From positions 86,991 through 150,990 of the forward strand of contig NZ_JADHDY010000013.1 in the NCBI RefSeq assembly GCF_016820535.1: a DNA stretch of 64,000 nt, written 5' to 3'. This DNA is from Sporosarcina beigongshangi. GTDB taxonomy: Bacteria > Actinomycetota > Actinomycetes > Actinomycetales > Micrococcaceae. The notes beneath the pieces were generated by a model. The model searched no databases, was not told the origin of the DNA, and saw only the letters and a list, made by a program, of their open reading frames with translations. A program made the position numbers and the translations under genes. Position 1 is the first letter of the stretch; every line of letters starts with the position of its first letter. Of this stretch, positions 59,573 through 64,000 are shown one piece after another.

Positions 59573-60601
59573 ATGGGCAACCATAGTGACGGCACGCCGA
59601 CAGGCGCGGACGCCGTAGCTAAGGCTGGTCACCAAGAGGTGGATGTGTTCCAAGACCCGGGACTACCTCCGCATCGTTTGCGACTGGCCGACACAGACCC
59701 CAAGGCAGCAAAGCGCGCCGAGCGCCAGGTGGCATGGCTGTTTGTTATTTCCATCATCGGCACTTTGGTGTTCTTTGTTGGATACTTCGGCGTGCGCCTC
59801 GATGACACCATCGGGACACTGCGCATCCAGAACACCCTCCTTGGTCTCGGCGTGGCGTTTGCCATGCTCGGCATTGGAACGGGCATCGTGCACTGGGCAC
59901 GCGCCCTCATGCCCGACCATGAAGTGGCTGAAGAGCGCCACGAGATCCGTACCGAGGAAGACCGCCAGGCCGCCGTCAAGATTGTTGACGACATCATCGA
60001 CGAGACCGGCATCAAGCGCCGCCCGCTGATCCGCAACACCCTCATCGGTGCTGTGGCCCTCGCGCCGCTGCCGGCCATCGCAATCTTCCGCGACCTGGGC
60101 CCGCTGCCGGGCGATGCGCTCCGCCACACGCTCTGGAAGGAAGGCGAGCGTCTTGCCCGCGATCCCGACGGAACACCCATCAAGGCCGCCGATGTCACCA
60201 TCGGCAGTGCGTTCCACGTGATTCCCGAATCACTGAACGACCTCCACGAAGGCAAGATCGCAGCGAAGGCCAAGGCCGTCGTCTTGCTGATGCGCCTGAA
60301 CCCGGAAGACCTCAACCCTTCCGAGGGCCGCGAGGACTGGGGGTACAACGGAATCGTTGCCTACTCCAAGATCTGCACCCACGTCGGTTGCCCCGTTGCC
60401 CTCTACGAGCAGCAGACGCACCACCTGCTGTGCCCCTGCCACCAGTCGACCTTCGACCTGACGCAGGAATGCAAGGTCATCTTTGGCCCTGCCGTCCGCC
60501 CGCTGCCCCAGCTGCCCATCACGGTTGACGCCGATGGCTACCTGGTTGCCCAGAGCGACTTTCATGAACCTGTTGGACCGAGCTTCTGGGAGCGTGGCTA
60601 A
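59573..60601 (+). CDS. qcrA: Rieske iron-sulfur protein of the bc1 complex
   Basis: 342 residues. Three predicted helices lie near 53-72, 86-105 and 155-172, the three-helix anchor typical of actinobacteria. The [2Fe-2S] ligands are in CTHVGC (268-273) and CPCH (287-290). It takes electrons from menaquinol. AAGGATGAGGGGATT before the ATG gives the ribosome site. It ends 2 bp before qcrB. Confidence 0.96.
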   Translation: MGNHSDGTPTGADAVAKAGHQEVDVFQDPGLPPHRLRLADTDPKAAKRAERQVAWLFVISIIGTLVFFVGYFGVRLDDTIGTLRIQNTLLGLGVAFAMLGIGTGIVHWARALMPDHEVAEERHEIRTEEDRQAAVKIVDDIIDETGIKRRPLIRNTLIGAVALAPLPAIAIFRDLGPLPGDALRHTLWKEGERLARDPDGTPIKAADVTIGSAFHVIPESLNDLHEGKIAAKAKAVVLLMRLNPEDLNPSEGREDWGYNGIVAYSKICTHVGCPVALYEQQTHHLLCPCHQSTFDLTQECKVIFGPAVRPLPQLPITVDADGYLVAQSDFHEPVGPSFWERG

Positions 60602-60603
60602 CC

Positions 60604-62274
60604 ATGTCTACGACAACTGAAACGCCGTTCCAGGCAAAGACTTCCACGGGACGCATCACCGACTTCGTTGACCAGCGTGTCGGCGGATCAGGCATCCTGC
60701 GTGAATTTGGCCGCAAGGTCTTCCCCGACCACTGGTCGTTCATGTTCGGTGAAGTGGCCCTGTACTCCTTCGTCATCCTGCTGCTCTCCGGAACCTTCCT
60801 GACGTTCTTCTTTGATCCGTCCATGGCAGAGACCCACTATGCAGGCCCCTACGTCCCGCTCAAGGGCGTGGAAATGTCAGTGGCCTACGATTCCACCCTG
60901 CGCATCTCCTTCGAGGTGCGCGGCGGCCTGTTCATGCGCCAGGTCCACCACTGGTCCGCACTCTTGTTCGTTGCCTCGGTATCCGTTCACATGCTGCGCG
61001 TTTTCTTCACCGGCGCATTCCGCAAGCCCCGTGAACTGAACTGGGTCGTTGGCGGCGTACTGCTGATCCTCTCCCTGGCTGCGGGCTTCACCGGCTACTC
61101 GCTCCCCGATGACCTGCTCTCCGGAAACGGCCTGCGCATCATCGACGGCGTGGTCAAGGCCGTCCCGATCGTCGGCACCTACATCTCCTTCTTCCTGTTC
61201 GGCGGGGAGTTCCCCGGCACCGCCATCATCGGCCGCCTCTACATGATGCACATCATGCTGGTGCCTGCGCTGATCCTGCTCATGGTGGCCATCCACCTGT
61301 TCATGGTTGTCGTTCACAAGCACACCCAGTACCCCGGCCCGGGCCGCAACGACCGCAATGTGGTCGGCTACCCGCTTGGACCGGTATACGCAGCCAAGGC
61401 CGGCGGCTTCTTCTTCATCGTGTTCGGCGTCATCGCCTTCATCTCGGCGTTCTTCCAGATCAACCCGGTCTGGAACTACGGCCCGTATGACCCCTCCCCT
61501 GTTTCAGCAGGCACGCAGCCTGACTGGTACATCGGATTTGTTGACGGTGCCCTGCGCCTCATGCCAGGCTGGCTGTTCAACATTCCGATGGAGTGGAACA
61601 TCCCGCTGCCGTGGGGCACCAACACACTGTCCTTCAACGTGCTGGGCCCGGCCCTGATCCCTGCAGGCATCATCTTCATGCTGCTGTTCACCTACCCGTG
61701 GATTGAACGCTGGGTGACCCGCGACGACCGTGAACACCACGTGCTGGACCGCCCCCGCAACGCACCGACACGCACCGCCATTGGTGTTGCAGGCTTCATC
61801 TTCTACTGCGTCATGTGGGCCGCTGCAAGCTCCGACTTGATCGCCACGCACTTTGAGGTCTCCCTCAATGACGTGACGTACTGGCTGCGTGCGCTCTTCT
61901 TCATCGGTCCGATCCTGGGCTTCATCGTTACCAAGCGCGTGGCCCTTGCGCTGCAGCGCAAGGACCGTGAGATCGCCCTGCACGGCCGTGAAACGGGCCG
62001 CATCGTGCGCCTGCCCCACGGCGAGTTCCAGGAGATCCACGCCCAGCTCGACGACTACAAGCGCTACAAGCTGGTTGGCTACGAATCCCCCGTTCCCGAA
62101 GAGGGCATCCCGAACGAAAACGGGATCGTCACGCGGAAGGAGAAGCTGCGCGGCAAGCTCAGCGGATTCTTCTTCGAGGACCGCGTTGCCCCGGCAACGC
62201 CCGCGGAACTGGAAGCCGGCCACCACCACGAGGCCGTCGAAGCCGGCGACGACGACAAGGCAATCACGCACTAG
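60604..62274 (+). CDS. qcrB: Cytochrome b subunit of the bc1 complex
   Basis: 556 residues with eight or so helices. Candidate heme ligands are His115/His129 (MRQVHHWSALLFVASVSVHMLR) and His216/His231. The quinol-site motif appears as PDWY in GTQPDWYIGF, an actinobacterial variant of PEWY. The C-terminal ~130 residues are a polar extension, as in mycobacterial QcrB. It is the last gene of the operon, followed by a strong terminator. Confidence 0.96.
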   Translation: MSTTTETPFQAKTSTGRITDFVDQRVGGSGILREFGRKVFPDHWSFMFGEVALYSFVILLLSGTFLTFFFDPSMAETHYAGPYVPLKGVEMSVAYDSTLRISFEVRGGLFMRQVHHWSALLFVASVSVHMLRVFFTGAFRKPRELNWVVGGVLLILSLAAGFTGYSLPDDLLSGNGLRIIDGVVKAVPIVGTYISFFLFGGEFPGTAIIGRLYMMHIMLVPALILLMVAIHLFMVVVHKHTQYPGPGRNDRNVVGYPLGPVYAAKAGGFFFIVFGVIAFISAFFQINPVWNYGPYDPSPVSAGTQPDWYIGFVDGALRLMPGWLFNIPMEWNIPLPWGTNTLSFNVLGPALIPAGIIFMLLFTYPWIERWVTRDDREHHVLDRPRNAPTRTAIGVAGFIFYCVMWAAASSDLIATHFEVSLNDVTYWLRALFFIGPILGFIVTKRVALALQRKDREIALHGRETGRIVRLPHGEFQEIHAQLDDYKRYKLVGYESPVPEEGIPNENGIVTRKEKLRGKLSGFFFEDRVAPATPAELEAGHHHEAVEAGDDDKAITH

Positions 62275-62296
62275 TCGTGTGAGAACCCGTTAGAAA

Positions 62297-62343
62297 CAAA
62301 AGCCAGGAGGCGTCTCCCCACGGGGAGGCGCCTCCTGGCTTTT
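62297..62343 (+). terminator. Strong terminator of the ctaE-qcrCAB operon
   Basis: AGCCAGGAGGCG and TCTCCCC pair with GGGGAGG and CGCCTCCTGGCT to give a 19-bp stem (62301-62319 with 62322-62340) with one G-U pair, followed by TTTT. Confidence 0.9.
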
Positions 62344-62476
62344 GCGCTGCCCCGGCAGTTTCCCTGTTGCCCAGGCACCGCAGCGCAACGGGACGGTGAA
62401 CGCGCGGGCAAGCTCCGCCGTCGAACATCACTGGGAAGGGCGCGGAGAGCCGTTCAACCACCGCAAACGCCGGACA

Positions 62477-63256
62477 CTAGTACAGGCGGCGGGCGCGGAC
62501 GCCGGGGCGCTGCAGGGGCACCCGGAGCTTATAGCGGTCGGCGCGGTAGAAAGAGACCGAATAGTCCACGGTGGAACGGGACACGAAGGCGTGCCGCTCG
62601 GTCCGCAGCACGGGAGAACCGATGTCCACCTGGAGCAGTCGTGCGATGGACGGCGTGGCCGCATTGGCCTCGATGGTGTCCTCACCCCACTCGATGATCA
62701 ACCCGTACCGCTCCCCCAACACGTTGTACAGGGACGACGGCGGGCCGGCCTCCAAGATGCCCGGCACACGCCAGGCGGGGATGAAGTTCTCGTCGACGCT
62801 CATGGGCTGCTCGTCGGCCAGCAGCAGGCGCCTAAGGCGGATGACTCCCTGCCCCTCGTCGAGCTGGAGTTCCTTCGCGAGCCGCGCCGTTGCCGGGATC
62901 TGCTCGAAGGCGAGCGTGCGGGCGGAAGGGCGCATGCCGCGGCGGGCCATTTCCTCCGAGTAGGAGGTCAACTTCAGGGTGACGTCGAGCTTGGCACGGG
63001 CAACGAAAGTGCCGACCCCCACCACCCGTTCCAGGAGTTCCTCCTCGACCAGTGCCTCGATGGCCTGGCGCAGGGTCATGCGGGCCACGTTGAAGTGCGT
63101 GGCCATGTCCCGCTCCGACGGGAGCTGGCGGCCGGCCTTGCTGTGGTGGAGCACGTAGTTCCGCAGCAGTTCCCGCAGCTGGATGTGCACGGATACGGCG
63201 GAGTTTCGGTCCAGCTCCCCCGGTATTTCACGTGCCGGCGGCACCATGTACCCCAT
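62477..63256 (-). CDS. GntR/HutC-family regulator (DasR-like)
   Basis: A 259-residue regulator with an N-terminal winged helix (VSVHIQLRELLRNYVLHHSKAGRQLPSERDMATHFNVARMTLRQAIEAL) and a C-terminal UTRA effector domain (IRLRRLLLADEQPMSVDENFIPAW, YSVSFYRADRYKLRVPL). UTRA domains sense phosphosugars such as glucosamine-6-phosphate. GGAG lies 4 nt before the ATG. It diverges from ptsH with an 89-bp gap and may control it; no dre-like DasR box is visible in the gap. Confidence 0.9.
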   Translation of the reverse strand: MGYMVPPAREIPGELDRNSAVSVHIQLRELLRNYVLHHSKAGRQLPSERDMATHFNVARMTLRQAIEALVEEELLERVVGVGTFVARAKLDVTLKLTSYSEEMARRGMRPSARTLAFEQIPATARLAKELQLDEGQGVIRLRRLLLADEQPMSVDENFIPAWRVPGILEAGPPSSLYNVLGERYGLIIEWGEDTIEANAATPSIARLLQVDIGSPVLRTERHAFVSRSTVDYSVSFYRADRYKLRVPLQRPGVRARRLY

Positions 63257-63345
63257 GAATCTCCTTACGTTGACACCCCCAGCCTAAAACACGACTACTC
63301 TCAATACAGAAACAATCGATCGACCACCCGTTCAAGGAGCCACAC

Positions 63346-63633
63346 ATGTATACCCGCAAAGCCGCCGTCGCGGCCAGCGTTGGCCTGCACGCCCGTCCCG
63401 CCGCCGTGTTTGTGCGAGCCGTCAACCAGACCGGGCTGCCCGTCACGCTGGCCAAGGCAGGCATGGCGGCCGTGGACGGCAGGTCGCTGCTGGAGGTCAT
63501 GAGTGCCGACTTCCAGCACGGTGCGGAAGTGGAGATTGCGGTGGGTCCGTGCAACGCCTCCCCCAGCGACATCCAGGCGGCTGTTGACCTGCTCGCCGAG
63601 CTCCTGCAGACCGACCTGACGGACGCTTCCTAG
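63346..63633 (+). CDS. ptsH: Phosphocarrier protein HPr
   Basis: 95 residues. The phosphorylated histidine is His15 in ASVGLHARPAAVFV, and the Ser regulatory site region is DGRSLLEVMSADFQHG (Ser47). It transfers phosphate from enzyme I to PTS sugar permeases. AAGGAG lies just before the ATG. Other PTS genes are outside the window or absent. The terminator at 63751-63776 ends it. Confidence 0.95.
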   Translation: MYTRKAAVAASVGLHARPAAVFVRAVNQTGLPVTLAKAGMAAVDGRSLLEVMSADFQHGAEVEIAVGPCNASPSDIQAAVDLLAELLQTDLTDAS

Positions 63634-63748
63634 GCGGGCCGCCGAGCGCCTGCCGGGCCCTTCCTGCGCTGGCATGCCGGAGCTGCAGGGCTCGCTTGCG
63701 GCACCATATGGGGCGCATGCTTGTTGCCGCCGAGCCTGGCTCCAACCA

Positions 63749-63776
63749 CAAACGCTCCCAGTCGGGGGCGTTTTTT
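63749..63776 (+). terminator. Terminator downstream of ptsH
   Basis: AACGCTCCC (63751-63759) pairs with GGGGGCGTT (63764-63772) with one T-G pair, loop AGTC, followed by a run of six T. Confidence 0.9.
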
Positions 63777-63835
63777 GGCCTAATAGCCGACAGGGCCCGC
63801 ACCATCCCGGCCGACAGTAGTCCAGACAGCGCCCT

Positions 63836-63921
63836 GGGAACTTATGCGCAGCACTCGTGTTGGGTTTTGCGCATGAACACTTATGCGGAGAACCCGTGGC
63901 CAGTTGTGCGCATAAGTTCCC
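63836..63921. repeat. Composite inverted-repeat element built on ACTTATGCGCA
   Basis: Perfect 15-bp arms GGGAACTTATGCGCA (63836-63850) and TGCGCATAAGTTCCC (63907-63921) enclose 56 bp that hold two more diverged copies, TTGCGCATGAAC (opposite orientation) and ACTTATGCGG (same orientation). Four alternating copies of one motif resemble a REP/BIME-type intergenic element. Confidence 0.65.
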
Positions 63922-63949
63922 TCGCCGAAAATTGTCAAGCTGTGTTGAG

Positions 63950-64000
63950 TCACTTGGTTGTGGTTTGTGGTTTGGGGAGATTGATCCCGACGTGTTTGGC
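63950..64000 (-). CDS. C-terminal end of an unidentified gene (cut by right edge)
   Basis: The last 16 codons before a TGA at 63950 read AKHVGINLPKPQTTTK. The frame is open to the window edge. Too little is visible to name it, and it may not be real. Confidence 0.3.
   Translation of the reverse strand, partial: AKHVGINLPKPQTTTK

Noticed and set aside
24863..62274. Treating cyoE and ctaE-qcrCAB as one gene cluster
   Set aside because: They are 32 kb apart with unrelated genes between them.
1..64000. tRNA, rRNA, CRISPR arrays, prophage or complete insertion sequences
   Set aside because: No cloverleaf with a GTTCRA arm, no regularly spaced repeats, no phage structural genes and no transposase core were seen.

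Overview
This 64 kb window comes from a high-GC actinobacterium, most probably Arthrobacter or a close relative in the Micrococcaceae. Three things point there. The actinobacterial bc1/aa3 respiratory cluster is present (ctaE-qcrCAB, with a diheme QcrC and a three-helix Rieske protein). There is a mycothiol-enzyme-family protein. Many genes look leaderless, with a TANNNT box 6-7 nt before the start codon. No tRNA, rRNA or CRISPR array was seen.

Layout. 1-5.9 kb: polA (cut by the left edge), a hotdog thioesterase, a PiT phosphate transporter operon preceded by a PHO-box-like array, and a pirin. 6-12.3 kb: an LLM flavin oxidoreductase, alaA, an ABC-2 exporter whose ATPase has lost its Walker A half, a PadR/HAAS pair, a candidate structured small RNA and a decayed LLM gene. 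12.3-16.8 kb: an acyl-CoA ligase, a YeaQ-type membrane protein, a UDG-like protein and a lipoprotein sugar dehydrogenase. 16.8-21.5 kb: a tightly packed oxidoreductase / DUF993 / sugar-phosphate-isomerase operon, divergent from a LacI regulator, with a perfect operator on its promoter. 21.6-31 kb: a PPOX-like protein, a large DUF222-HNH nuclease, a CyoE-type heme O synthase, a DHFR-like protein, helR with a rifamycin-associated-element-like palindrome, and an ECF41/SigJ sigma factor divergent from its likely target oxidoreductase. 31-44 kb: ABC transporter remnants, then mostly accessory or unknown genes. 44-52.8 kb: an MFS exporter, a XylFGH-like sugar ABC transporter, small enzymes and gene relics. 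52.8-64 kb: a YbaK/AAA pair, cutC, trpD, ctaE-qcrCAB, and ptsH with a GntR/HutC regulator. The right edge carries an inverted-repeat element and the end of an unidentified gene.

How the genes work together. The clearest functional units are phosphate uptake (pit plus a small membrane partner), the LacI-controlled sugar-oxidation module, the rifamycin-response gene helR, the ECF41-oxidoreductase pair, the XylFGH-like importer and the quinol-to-oxygen branch of respiration. Between them lie at least six broken genes (drrA-like, two ABC pieces, LLM, GNAT, lipoprotein), so the accessory parts of this chromosome are decaying. Assignments are read from the sequence and from family knowledge; no database search was run.
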